Of a stretch of DNA of 46,318 nucleotides, positions 24,736 to 33,244 are shown in pieces; position 1 is the stretch's first letter, and every line of letters begins with the position of its first letter. The translations under genes and the position numbers were made by a program. The notes beneath the pieces are model-generated. The model was not told the origin of the DNA and ran no database searches. It saw only the letters and a list, made by a program, of their open reading frames with translations. Origin of the DNA: JAENVU01 sp046598395 (GTDB taxonomy: Bacteria; Actinomycetota; Acidimicrobiia; IMCC26256; JAENVU01); contig JBKJIQ010000023.1 in assembly GCA_046598395.1 (NCBI GenBank), positions 1 through 46,318 of the forward strand. The letters are read 5' to 3'.

Positions 24736-27714
24736 ATGCGCACGAGGATCGTTTGGGGACTCGCCGTGGGCGCGCTGGTCAGCGCGTCGCTCACGCCGCT
24801 GGCAGTTGCAGGGGCGAGCGCACCGCAGCTATCCGCGGCTGATACTCCGCACCGCAGCGCCTCCACGGAACCGAAATCACCCACACCACCGCCAACACCA
24901 GGGACTCGGGAGGCGTGGGACGAAGCGTTGAAGTCGCTGCCCCACGCCGATGCCGGTCCGGTTCCGTCGGGAGCCACGGCCGACGCGGCACCAAGTGCAC
25001 CCACCGCCACCATCTCTGTAAGCCCGGCCGACAATCTGGTACGCGGTCAACTGGTCTCGGTCACCGGCAGCGGCTTCGGTACGGGCGGAATGCTGCTCGT
25101 GCAATGCCCGGCGGGAGTGACCCCGGCGTATCGCTGCGATGTCAACACCGCGGTCTTCGTCCAGCCGGATGCGTCGGGCGCGATCGCGGCCGGCTTCACC
25201 GTGCACCGGTTCGTCCGCAGCCCGACCGGTCGGGTCGATTGCGCGACGGCACCGGACGCGTGCGATCTCGTCGCCGCGGATGAAGGTGCCACCATCTTCG
25301 CCCGGCACGCGTTGGCGTTCGACCCAACGGCGCCGGTCGCGCAGCCACAGATCACGGTGACCCCATCGACCGGACTCCTGGCGGGCCAAGCCCTCACGGT
25401 GACCGGCACCGGATTCCTGGCGGGCGACTTCGTCCGGGTTCGTGAGTGCGCCACCATCGATCCATATTGCTCCGGGTCAGGCGCGTTCGTGACGATCGAC
25501 GGCAACGGTGCCTTCTCCGTTCCCACCACTGCTCGGCTGCGCGTGAGCGACGGTTCCGGCGCCGCCACGAATTGCCTTGTGGTCGATTGCATCATGCGAG
25601 CCGAGAGCAGCTTTGACGTCGAGTACCTCGCCGACGCGCCCATCCTCTTCGACCCCAACCAGCCGCTCCCGCCTTCCCCCTCTATCACGGTGACGCCCGC
25701 CACCGGTCTGCTCCACGACCAATCCGTGACCATCGCGGGCAGCGGGTTCGACTCCGGGGGTTTCGTCCAGATCAGCGAATGCGCAGCCGACGCGACCACC
25801 AACTCGTACTGCGGCGACTACATCACCGGGCTCCAAACCGACACCGCCGGCGCTTTCACCACCACCGCGAGTGTGTCCCGGCTCGTGACGAGTTTCACCA
25901 CCAATGTTCCCACGCTGGTCGACTGCGCCACCGAGCCCTGCACCGTCCACGCAGTCGGATTCTCGAACGATGAGTCACTCCAGCTCGTCGCCAACGCGCC
26001 GATCTCGTTCGACGACACCGTCCCCCCACCTCCGCTCCCGGTCGTGACGGTTACACCGTCAACAAATCTGGCGTACCGCGCCCAAGTCGCGGTGCACGGC
26101 ACCGGTTTCGGACCTAACGAATCCGTGTACGCGGAGTTCTGTGTGCAGTCCGCTCAATCCGGCGGTTGCGGGTACTCCTACGCCGACGCCCAGGCCGACG
26201 GCTCAGGCATCGTTGACTTCACCCTCAACGTGAAGCGACGCGTCTATAACGGCGATGTCAATCCCGTCGACTGCATCGATGTTGGAACCGAATGCTCGGT
26301 GACGGTGTACGGCCAGCGCCAGTATGAACGCACGCAGGTGGCCGTCACCTTTGATCCGAACGCGCCGATCCCGCCGCCGCCCACGGCCACGGTCACGCCC
26401 GATCACGACCTCGGGTACCGACAGGGCGTGAGCATCGCCGGATCCGGTTTCACTCCCGGCCCGGTCGCCGTCCAACAATGCGGCCGCGTCCCCGAGGTGG
26501 GTCAATCCTTCGACTTTTGCCCCCGTTACGCCGAACTCCAGGCCGATGCCAACGGTGAGATCGCGGGGACGGCGGAAGTTCGCCGAATGCTCGGGGCGGG
26601 AACCGGCTTCTCGATCGACTGCGCAACGAGCGCGGTCCCGTGCACCCTCCGCATCGGGTCTCGTGACCCTGACGAATCGGCAGTGGTACCCCTCGGATTC
26701 GATCCCAACTCGCAACCACCGCCGCCGCCGGTCCTCACGATTACACCGTCGGCACATCTGCGCGACGGCCAGGACGTGACCGTCAGCGGCACCGGCTTCA
26801 CGACAAACGCGCTGTTCGGAATGGCACCGTGCAAGAGCGGAGTCATTCAGATCGCCGACGGTTGCGACATCGGTCGGGCGAGCGTGGTCACCACCGACGC
26901 CAACGGCGCGTTCTCCACCACCCGGATGGCCGTCGGCATGATCGGGACCGCCGACGGACCCGTCGACTGCACCGCCGCGGCCGACACGTGTTCTTTCGCG
27001 GTTGCGAACGCTGCCGATCTGAGCGAGTTCGCGATCGCCTCGATGAGCTTCGACACCCCCGCCCTCTCACTGCACTCCGCCACCGTGACCGAGGGAACGG
27101 GAGCACCCACCGAGGCGCACGTGATGGTGGAACTGTCCGAGCCGAACATGATGCCGATCACGGTGGAATGGCACGCCATCGCCGGCACCGCCGGTACCGA
27201 GGACTACGTGCAACAGCATGGTCATGTGGTCATCCCCGCGGGCGCGACCGAGGCAATGATCCACGTGGAGATCGTGGGCGACGCGCTCGACGAACCCACC
27301 GAACGCTTCACGGTTGAAGCCATGGACGCGCCGGGCGCGCACGTCACCCAGGGGATGGCGACGGTAAAGATCCGAGACGACGACGCCCCGCCGTCGGTCT
27401 CCATCAACGACGGTAAGGGCCGTGAGGCGCGTGGCCGAGCGCATGCCGAGGTGTTGCTCTCGGCACCGAGCGGCAAGACCATCGTCGTCCATTACGTGAC
27501 CCATCACGGCTCGGCCCGCTCGGGGTCCGACTACATCCGCACCGACGATCAGCTGGTCTTCCTGCCGGGCGAGACCCGCCATGTCATCCGAGTCGCGCTC
27601 GTGAACGACCAAGTGGCAGAACGCACCGAAACGTTCAGCATCGAGCTCGACGCTGCGGAGAACGCGACCGTCGATGACGGCACCGCGATCGTGACCATCC
27701 GCGACGACGACTGA
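24736..27714 (+). CDS. Secreted protein with six neocarzinostatin-like and two Calx-beta domains
   Basis: 992-residue exported protein. Residues 1-30 are a signal peptide, followed by a Pro/Ser-rich linker. Six Ig-like repeats of the neocarzinostatin family start near residues 92, 205, 316, 436, 551 and 667; each begins with a (T/I)TVTPSxxLxxGQxVTVxGxGF-like strand and holds Cys pairs such as VDCAT..C. Short Pro runs (PPPPP) separate the repeats. Residues about 777-885 and 885-992 are Calx-beta domains with acidic calcium-binding loops ending in IRDDD. There is no sortase or membrane anchor. It may be an adhesin or carrier; neocarzinostatin-fold proteins can bind small hydrophobic ligands. 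It stands alone after the CoA operon. Confidence 0.88.
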   Translation: MRTRIVWGLAVGALVSASLTPLAVAGASAPQLSAADTPHRSASTEPKSPTPPPTPGTREAWDEALKSLPHADAGPVPSGATADAAPSAPTATISVSPADNLVRGQLVSVTGSGFGTGGMLLVQCPAGVTPAYRCDVNTAVFVQPDASGAIAAGFTVHRFVRSPTGRVDCATAPDACDLVAADEGATIFARHALAFDPTAPVAQPQITVTPSTGLLAGQALTVTGTGFLAGDFVRVRECATIDPYCSGSGAFVTIDGNGAFSVPTTARLRVSDGSGAATNCLVVDCIMRAESSFDVEYLADAPILFDPNQPLPPSPSITVTPATGLLHDQSVTIAGSGFDSGGFVQISECAADATTNSYCGDYITGLQTDTAGAFTTTASVSRLVTSFTTNVPTLVDCATEPCTVHAVGFSNDESLQLVANAPISFDDTVPPPPLPVVTVTPSTNLAYRAQVAVHGTGFGPNESVYAEFCVQSAQSGGCGYSYADAQADGSGIVDFTLNVKRRVYNGDVNPVDCIDVGTECSVTVYGQRQYERTQVAVTFDPNAPIPPPPTATVTPDHDLGYRQGVSIAGSGFTPGPVAVQQCGRVPEVGQSFDFCPRYAELQADANGEIAGTAEVRRMLGAGTGFSIDCATSAVPCTLRIGSRDPDESAVVPLGFDPNSQPPPPPVLTITPSAHLRDGQDVTVSGTGFTTNALFGMAPCKSGVIQIADGCDIGRASVVTTDANGAFSTTRMAVGMIGTADGPVDCTAAADTCSFAVANAADLSEFAIASMSFDTPALSLHSATVTEGTGAPTEAHVMVELSEPNMMPITVEWHAIAGTAGTEDYVQQHGHVVIPAGATEAMIHVEIVGDALDEPTERFTVEAMDAPGAHVTQGMATVKIRDDDAPPSVSINDGKGREARGRAHAEVLLSAPSGKTIVVHYVTHHGSARSGSDYIRTDDQLVFLPGETRHVIRVALVNDQVAERTETFSIELDAAENATVDDGTAIVTIRDDD

Positions 27715-27771
27715 CACGTTCCGAACTGACGCCGGGACGGCTGGAACACCGACCCGGCCGCCGCAGTGTTG

Positions 27772-28527
27772 CTAATGCATGTGCATGACGTCCATGCACA
27801 TGTCGCCTTCGACCGGTCCACTCGGCGCCAAACAGGGATGGTGACCGACGAACACATCCGGCTCATGGGTCATGCCGGGAACCGTCCACACGTGGAGGAG
27901 CCAGTAGTTCCCGAGATAGACCGTGTTGCCGGCCACGCCCGGTGGGCACGGTCCGTCGTAGATGATCAAACCGGTCGAACTCGACAGACACAGGTTCTCG
28001 TGACGGTGCCACCAGTCGTTGTCACCGGGGAACCCGGCCGGCGGCCCATCGGGCCCATTGTTCACGAACCAACTCATCCCCACCAGCTTGGCGTCGGGAG
28101 TGTTGCCGTCGTATTGAAGGAAGTTCGGCCGGATCGGATCGAATGCGCCCTGCAACGGATTTCCTAACGCATGGTGCGTGCCCATCCCCGCCGCGTAGTT
28201 GGCCGACGCCCTCCAGCCGGCGGCCTCGGCCGCGCCGCGTGTTGGCCACTGCATCGCAAACGCCAAGGCTTGGTCGAAGTAGCCGGAGTTGGTGATGCAA
28301 TCGTCCCAACTCAGGTCACCCTTTTGGATGCCACGGTCGAGGTACCACTGGGCGCCGGGTTCATCGGCCATGAGTTCCGAATGACACCACCACGGACGCA
28401 TGTCCGGACTCGTCTTCTGGATCTCGATCGCCATCGGCTTGTAACAGGCCGTGAGCAACAGTGCTGCCCCGGCCACCAGCGCAATGTGACGGCCTACCGT
28501 CGCCGACCGGAGAAACGAACGCCCCAT
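27772..28527 (-). CDS. Lipoprotein of unknown function with Met/His-rich tail
   Basis: 251-residue lipoprotein: signal peptide with the lipobox LLLTAC (Cys about residue 28), so it is anchored on the outer face of the membrane. The body is rich in Trp, His and Gly (DNDWWHRHENLC, GNYWLLHVWTVPGMTHEPD) with paired cysteines. The final residues, MCMDVMHMH, form a cluster of four Met and two His that could bind copper. I do not recognise the family. The ATG at 28527 has a GGGGGG run upstream and gives a good signal peptide. It converges on the large secreted-protein gene, 57 bp away. Confidence 0.78.
   Translation of the reverse strand: MGRSFLRSATVGRHIALVAGAALLLTACYKPMAIEIQKTSPDMRPWWCHSELMADEPGAQWYLDRGIQKGDLSWDDCITNSGYFDQALAFAMQWPTRGAAEAAGWRASANYAAGMGTHHALGNPLQGAFDPIRPNFLQYDGNTPDAKLVGMSWFVNNGPDGPPAGFPGDNDWWHRHENLCLSSSTGLIIYDGPCPPGVAGNTVYLGNYWLLHVWTVPGMTHEPDVFVGHHPCLAPSGPVEGDMCMDVMHMH
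27778..27802. terminator. 10-bp inverted repeat at the lipoprotein gene end
   Basis: CATGTGCATG (27778-27787) and CATGCACATG (27793-27802) are perfect complements around a 5-base loop. They lie within the last codons of the lipoprotein gene, where two converging genes meet. It could act as a bidirectional terminator, though no T run follows; it may also be a by-product of the repeated Met-His codons. Confidence 0.35.
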
Positions 28528-28733
28528 ATCAGACCCCCCACGAAGAGCCGAGAACCTAACACTGTCGCCTCTCGGCGCCAAGACCTACCGACGGCGCGAT
28601 TGCTGCCAAGGGGGAAACCCGGCGCACCGGAGTATCAACTGCGGCGACTCACGTGTGCCCTCCGGCGCGGATTCTGCTGACGTGCCGTTGGTGCCTGGGA
28701 TGTCGGAGTCCATCAGCGCAGTCTTGTACGGTG

Positions 28734-28759
28734 GTATTGGAGGCGTCCCGTCCGGGTAG
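28734..28759 (+). promoter_or_regulatory. Weak SigF-type promoter candidate before the YihY-like gene
   Basis: GTAT (28734-28737), a 16-base spacer, then GGGTAG (28754-28759), 36 bp before the ATG. It deviates from GTTT-N16-GGGTAT at one base in each box but keeps the spacing of the four better sites at 33-45 kb. Confidence 0.3.
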
Positions 28760-28795
28760 GCATTTTGAAGCCGGTCCATCGTGGTAGGCAAGGGC

Positions 28796-29740
28796 ATGCC
28801 CGACGTCCAGCGGATCCTGAGCCGCATCGACGAGTTCCAACAACGGCACCGCCCCCTTGGGTTCGCGTTCGCAGTCGTGAAGAAGTTCGGCGACGACCGT
28901 GGCGGCAACCTCGCGGCGCTGCTGACCTATTACGGATTCGTCAGTCTGTTTCCGTTGCTGTTGGTCGCGACGACCGTGCTCGGGTACGTGCTGCACGGAA
29001 ATCCCGATCTGCAGAAGCGCATCGTCGACTCGACGCTCGCGAACTTCCCGATCATCGGCGATCAGATCCGGGCCAACGTCACGACGGTGCGCGGTACCGG
29101 GATCGCGGTGGTGGTGGGGATCCTGTTCGCCCTCTACGGTGGCCTCGGGATCGCTGACGTCTTGCAGCAGGCGCTGAACCGCATCTGGGGCGTCCCCGTC
29201 TACGCTCGACCGGGCTTCTTCCCTCGCCTCACCCGCAGCTTGGCCCTGATCGCGATGCTCGGCCTCGCCATCTTGGCGACGACAGCCTTGAGCGGTATCG
29301 GTGGCAGCCTTGCGCCGGATCTCGTCACCAACATCGGAGTGGCTCTCGTCGCCATCGGTGCCAACATCGTCCTGTTCACGATCGCCTTCCAGGTGATGAT
29401 CGTTCGCACGGTTGCGTGGCGCGAGCTCCTGCCGGGCGCGATCGCCGCCGGCATCGCCTGGGAGTTTCTCCAGCGACTCGGCCGCTTCTACGTCTCACAC
29501 GTGCTGCAAGGCATGGGCCAGGTCTACGGCATGTTCGCGGTTGTCCTCGGCCTCCTGGTGTGGATCTCACTCCAAGCCCGCGTCGTGCTCTATGCCGCCG
29601 AGATCAGCGCGGTCCGCGTCACCAAGTTATGGCCTCGGTCGATCGGGCCACCCCTCACCGATGCCGATCAACGAGCCGACCAGTCCTACCTGCGCGTCGC
29701 CCAGCGGCGAGCGAACACCATCGACCAGGTCAGCCGGTGA
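28796..29740 (+). CDS. YihY/BrkB family membrane protein
   Basis: About 314-residue inner-membrane protein of the YihY (virulence factor BrkB) family, with six hydrophobic helices and family motifs GNLAALLTYYGFVSLFPLLL near the N-terminus, GVPVYARPGF, RELLPGAIAAGIAWEFLQ, and YGMFAVVLGLLVWISLQARV in the last helices. Its transport role is unresolved in the literature. ATG 28796 has AGGCAAGG upstream; a GTG at 28781 would add five residues. It is a single transcription unit that converges on the GerMN lipoprotein gene. Confidence 0.9.
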   Translation: MPDVQRILSRIDEFQQRHRPLGFAFAVVKKFGDDRGGNLAALLTYYGFVSLFPLLLVATTVLGYVLHGNPDLQKRIVDSTLANFPIIGDQIRANVTTVRGTGIAVVVGILFALYGGLGIADVLQQALNRIWGVPVYARPGFFPRLTRSLALIAMLGLAILATTALSGIGGSLAPDLVTNIGVALVAIGANIVLFTIAFQVMIVRTVAWRELLPGAIAAGIAWEFLQRLGRFYVSHVLQGMGQVYGMFAVVLGLLVWISLQARVVLYAAEISAVRVTKLWPRSIGPPLTDADQRADQSYLRVAQRRANTIDQVSR

Positions 29741-29848
29741 GGAATATCCCACGATTCACGGGTTCTGCTCCGCGGGGATGATCAGCCCGTAGTGACGATC
29801 CCGAGCGTCAACGTGATACCGGAATCCGTCTCCGGAAGTCAGGATGCG

Positions 29849-30427
29849 CTACGCCGTCGGCGCGACCCCTTCGAAGTCATCGCGAGAGACCCGCCTCCGC
29901 ACGAGCGAACCGTCGGAGAGGGGCACTTCGGTCGGTTGGCCGGCGAGCGTGAATCGAACCTGACCGATGCCGGGACGACCGGTGAGCGTGAACACCAGCT
30001 GCGCCAAGCCAAGGAACTGGTCTGAGCTCGGAAGCGTGGAGAATGCGCTTCGTAGATCGACGGTGGCGGTGCCGCCAGTCACCGAGACCACGCGTGCGAG
30101 GCTCGGCCCGAGCAGCGCCGATCGCAGGCCCGCCGCAACTTCGCCTTTGGTTGGACCCCGCCGAAGCATTCCCAGCATCACCTCCGGCGGCGCTGACGCC
30201 GCAATCCGGCGCGGCACCGAGACGAGTCGTCCACTCTTCGCGAAATACACCGATCCCGCGTCCCCAACACCGTCGGAGGCGCTGGCGCCGCTGTTTCGAT
30301 CAAGCAAACCGAACGGAACCTGCTTGGCGCGCATTCGGGTGGCCGTGGAATCGGTCGGAACACCGCACGACGCCACGCCCACGAACGCGACCACCGCGAG
30401 CGCGGCTGCCTGAAGCCGTTTGCACAT
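29849..30427 (-). CDS. GerMN-domain lipoprotein (LpqB-like, short)
   Basis: 192-residue lipoprotein: signal peptide with the lipobox FVGVASCGV, then a GerMN (sporulation and germination) domain with VYFAKSGRLVSVPRRI, MLGMLRRGPTKGEVAAGLRSA, VDLRSAF and GLAQLVFTLTGRPGIGQVRF. LpqB, which sits beside MtrB in many actinobacteria and modulates its signalling, has this domain plus a large propeller; here only the GerMN part exists. Its ATG overlaps the histidine-kinase stop by one base (TGATG), so the two are tightly coupled. It probably senses or adjusts the kinase from outside the membrane. Confidence 0.85.
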   Translation of the reverse strand: MCKRLQAAALAVVAFVGVASCGVPTDSTATRMRAKQVPFGLLDRNSGASASDGVGDAGSVYFAKSGRLVSVPRRIAASAPPEVMLGMLRRGPTKGEVAAGLRSALLGPSLARVVSVTGGTATVDLRSAFSTLPSSDQFLGLAQLVFTLTGRPGIGQVRFTLAGQPTEVPLSDGSLVRRRVSRDDFEGVAPTA

Positions 30428-31848
30428 CACGTCGGCCTCCGAGGTATCTCGATGACGAATCGAGCGCCGCCCTGCGGCGAGTCCGCCACCCACACGCGGC
30501 CACCCTCGAGGCGAAGGTGTTCGACCACAAGGGCAAGCCCGAGGCCCGTTCCCGGTCTTGATTCCGACGAACTGCCGCGTCCGAATCGGTCGAACACGTG
30601 CTCGCGCTCCTCGACCGGAATGCCTGGTCCGGCGTCGTCGACGGCAATGAGCAGCGTGGTTGCCGTACCGCCGAGAACCATCGACCGCGCGCCTCCGCCA
30701 TACGCGTCGGCATTCTCTAACAGGTTGGTCAACACCTGGGCGATCCGCCGCTGGTCCACGAGCACAATCGCGGGTGCCGACCGCTCGATGTCCACCGCAA
30801 CGTGTGCCCGTTGGGTCGAATGGAGGACCTCACGCACCAGCGTCTCGGGCGTCACCTCGATCCGCTGCGGAGTTTCGACCCCCGCATCCAGTCGCGAAAT
30901 TTCGAGCAGGTCGAGCACGAGACGAGTGAACTTCTGCAGCTCGTCGTCGAGCACGTCGAACGCCGCGGCGGCGGCTTCCGACGATTGTCGACGCCGTGCA
31001 ATGTTCAGCGCCGCGCCCATCGTGGCCAGCGGGGTCCGCAGCTCATGACTGACATCAGAGGCGAATCGAGCCTCGCGTTCGATCCGGCGCCGCAACCCCG
31101 CGACCATCGCGTTGAACGAATCCACCAGTGGCTCGAGGTCACTGTCGCCCTCTGCATCCAAGCGTTCCTCGAGTGCACCCTCCCGAATACCACCCGCAAT
31201 GGCCGCCATACGCCGCACCGGTCGCAGCACTCGCCCCGCCGCATACCAACCGATCACGGCACCGACGGCGGTAACGAAAGCCGCCGCAACCGCCAACGCG
31301 CGCGCCAGCAGCACCAGTGTCTGATCGAGGTCCCGGTTCGACGTGAACTCGAAATACGAACCGTCGACTGCGGGCAGCGGCAGCCCGACCGCGACCTGGG
31401 GTGCCGACGCCAGCTCCGTGTTCTGCGTACCGGCTGCCCCTCCGGCCACCAAGCTTCGGAGCGAGGCCGGGACTTCGTCGCGGCCGACCCCCACGGAGGT
31501 TCCGAACCACTGGCGTCGCACTCGCATGACCACACTGTTGGAACGGGTACGCGCCTGCGCGAGTGCCCCGCGCACGTCGAGCGGGTTCACTTGCAGGGCG
31601 TCCCGAACCGCACGAGCGTTCACGAACGCCTCCTGACGCGCGGTGGCAACCCGCCGGTCGAGCAGATAGGAACGGGTCACCTCGTAAGAGAAAATCGCCA
31701 AACTGGCGGAGATGATCAGCGCGAGACTGGCGAACACCAACGTGACCCGAGCGCGCAGGCCGAGTCGATGGGTTCGCGGCAGCAGTGATGTCACCGAGCG
31801 CCGTGACGCCCACGACATTTCATCGGGGCACGATACAACGTTGTTCAT
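30427..31848 (-). CDS. Sensor histidine kinase, MtrB-like
   Basis: 473-residue membrane kinase. One helix at about residues 32-54, an extracellular sensor loop (about 55-178), and a second helix (about 178-203) are followed by a HAMP linker (GRVLRPVRRMAAIAGGI). Then come the HisKA domain with FASDVSHELRTPLATMG (phosphoacceptor His268) and an HATPase domain with LTNLLENADAYGGG (N box), DDAGPGIP (G1) and GTGLGLALV (G2), so it looks active. The coupling to a GerMN lipoprotein mirrors the MtrB-LpqB pair, but the usual MtrA response regulator is not adjacent: a GT-C-like gene precedes it by 33 bp. The partner must be encoded elsewhere. Confidence 0.9.
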   Translation of the reverse strand: MNNVVSCPDEMSWASRRSVTSLLPRTHRLGLRARVTLVFASLALIISASLAIFSYEVTRSYLLDRRVATARQEAFVNARAVRDALQVNPLDVRGALAQARTRSNSVVMRVRRQWFGTSVGVGRDEVPASLRSLVAGGAAGTQNTELASAPQVAVGLPLPAVDGSYFEFTSNRDLDQTLVLLARALAVAAAFVTAVGAVIGWYAAGRVLRPVRRMAAIAGGIREGALEERLDAEGDSDLEPLVDSFNAMVAGLRRRIEREARFASDVSHELRTPLATMGAALNIARRRQSSEAAAAAFDVLDDELQKFTRLVLDLLEISRLDAGVETPQRIEVTPETLVREVLHSTQRAHVAVDIERSAPAIVLVDQRRIAQVLTNLLENADAYGGGARSMVLGGTATTLLIAVDDAGPGIPVEEREHVFDRFGRGSSSESRPGTGLGLALVVEHLRLEGGRVWVADSPQGGARFVIEIPRRPT

Positions 31849-31881
31849 ACACGCCGGTGAGCAGCGCGGGCAGCGCGGGCA

Positions 31882-33048
31882 TCACGGGCGGGCGACAAGA
31901 TAGGTGGCGAGCGGAAGCCACGCCATTGGAATCAACCACACCGCGCGGCGGAATCGCAGCGGTGCCGCGAGGAGGACGAGACCGCCGAAGACGACGGCGT
32001 CATCGAGGGCGCGCAGGAATCCGGCGAAGGAAACCCAGACGTCGGAACCGAGGAACACCGCCAGCACCACGGTCCCGATCACGAGGAGCTTCTCGGGAAG
32101 GCCTGCGGCCGAGCTGCGCATCGCAAGAAGGGCGCCGGCGAGGATCAGCACCACGAACACGAAGAGCAGCAGGGCCAACGCGTCGACTCCGGCGTGGCGC
32201 TCGACGTCGGTACGAACCGCGTCGACAATGCCGGCGAACGGGGGTCCGATCGTGTCGGCCCCGGCCGCACGGATTGGCAGCACCCGCCAACGGTGCAGGA
32301 GGAACAGTTGCCACCCGGCGGCGACCGCGGCCGCCACGGTGCCCGCGGCAACGACCTTGAGCCGCGAGCGCAGGGGATCGGAACGCGATTCGAACCACGT
32401 TCCGACGACGAGCGCGCCGACCGCGAGCAGCACCGTCTCTCGCGTCAGGATCGCGAGGCTCAAGAGGAGCGTCGTGGCGATCCACCGTCGGGCGCGGGCC
32501 GTGACGAACGCGCCGAGCACGAGCGCGAGTGCGAGTGGCTCGGAGAGGTCACGCGCCAACGCGAATGTCAATGCCGGAGCGAGGGCCACTGCAGCGCCTG
32601 CGAGCGGGCTGCGACCGAACTCCACCGCCCGACGGGCCAGCAGAGTGGTCACCGCGGCCATCGCCGCGAGGTTTGCCAGCAACAAGGTCCACGGCGCCGC
32701 GGCGCGCGAACCGAATGCGAGCAGATACGCCAACGCCGGATACCCGATGCGCTGCTGACGATACGCGGGATTGTCGAGCGGAATCAGCGACCGGTCCCGG
32801 TACTGCAGCGGATCGACCGCGAGGCTGTAGAAGAACATTCCGTCGTATCCACCGCCCGGCGCTTGCAGAACGAAGTCGCCGGGAACCGTTCCGGGTCCCG
32901 CCGGCGGCCGACTCGCCACGACGAAGAACGTTGGATCGGCGCCGTGGACCACGAACCGGGCCGCGAGCATGCCGCCGAGCACCACGAACACCAGCAGGGC
33001 CGCCTTCCACACCGGCAGTCCCACGAGGCCTCCGGGGGTACGACGCAT
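31882..33048 (-). CDS. Polytopic membrane protein, GT-C glycosyltransferase-like
   Basis: 388-residue protein with about ten hydrophobic helices. After the first helix an outer loop carries GGYDGMFFYSLAVDPLQYRD and AYRQQRIGYPALAYLLAF, a Tyr/Asp/Arg-rich pattern found in GT87/DUF2029-type polyprenyl-phosphate-sugar transferases and related cell-surface glycopolymer proteins. The catalytic Asp cannot be fixed by reading alone. ATG 33048 has AAGGA 7 nt upstream (GTG 33066 is an alternative). Together with the kinase and GerMN genes downstream it may form one operon linked to envelope synthesis. Family assignment is tentative. Confidence 0.65.
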   Translation of the reverse strand: MRRTPGGLVGLPVWKAALLVFVVLGGMLAARFVVHGADPTFFVVASRPPAGPGTVPGDFVLQAPGGGYDGMFFYSLAVDPLQYRDRSLIPLDNPAYRQQRIGYPALAYLLAFGSRAAAPWTLLLANLAAMAAVTTLLARRAVEFGRSPLAGAAVALAPALTFALARDLSEPLALALVLGAFVTARARRWIATTLLLSLAILTRETVLLAVGALVVGTWFESRSDPLRSRLKVVAAGTVAAAVAAGWQLFLLHRWRVLPIRAAGADTIGPPFAGIVDAVRTDVERHAGVDALALLLFVFVVLILAGALLAMRSSAAGLPEKLLVIGTVVLAVFLGSDVWVSFAGFLRALDDAVVFGGLVLLAAPLRFRRAVWLIPMAWLPLATYLVARP

Positions 33049-33097
33049 CGTCGCATCCTTGTCCACCCGGTCGATCCGTCGGCGGATCGTCGACGAA

Positions 33098-33122
33098 GGG
33101 GGAGGATCGACTTCGATCCCCC
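33098..33122 (-). terminator. Possible terminator downstream of the sigma-70 gene
   Basis: GGATCG (33104-33109) and CGATCC (33114-33119) pair around a four-base loop, extended by outer G and C runs with one bulged A. It lies in the spacer after the minus-strand sigma factor gene. No clear U tract follows, so the call is weak. Confidence 0.3.
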
Positions 33123-33244
33123 AAGGCGAGCTACTGGGCTTGACACCTTGGCGCCGCTCGCATGAGCTGACGAGAGCGGTGTTCCCAAGACGTCGTTCCA
33201 GACTGTCGCGACGCCGTCTGCACCAAAGTCGTGGCCGAGTACAC

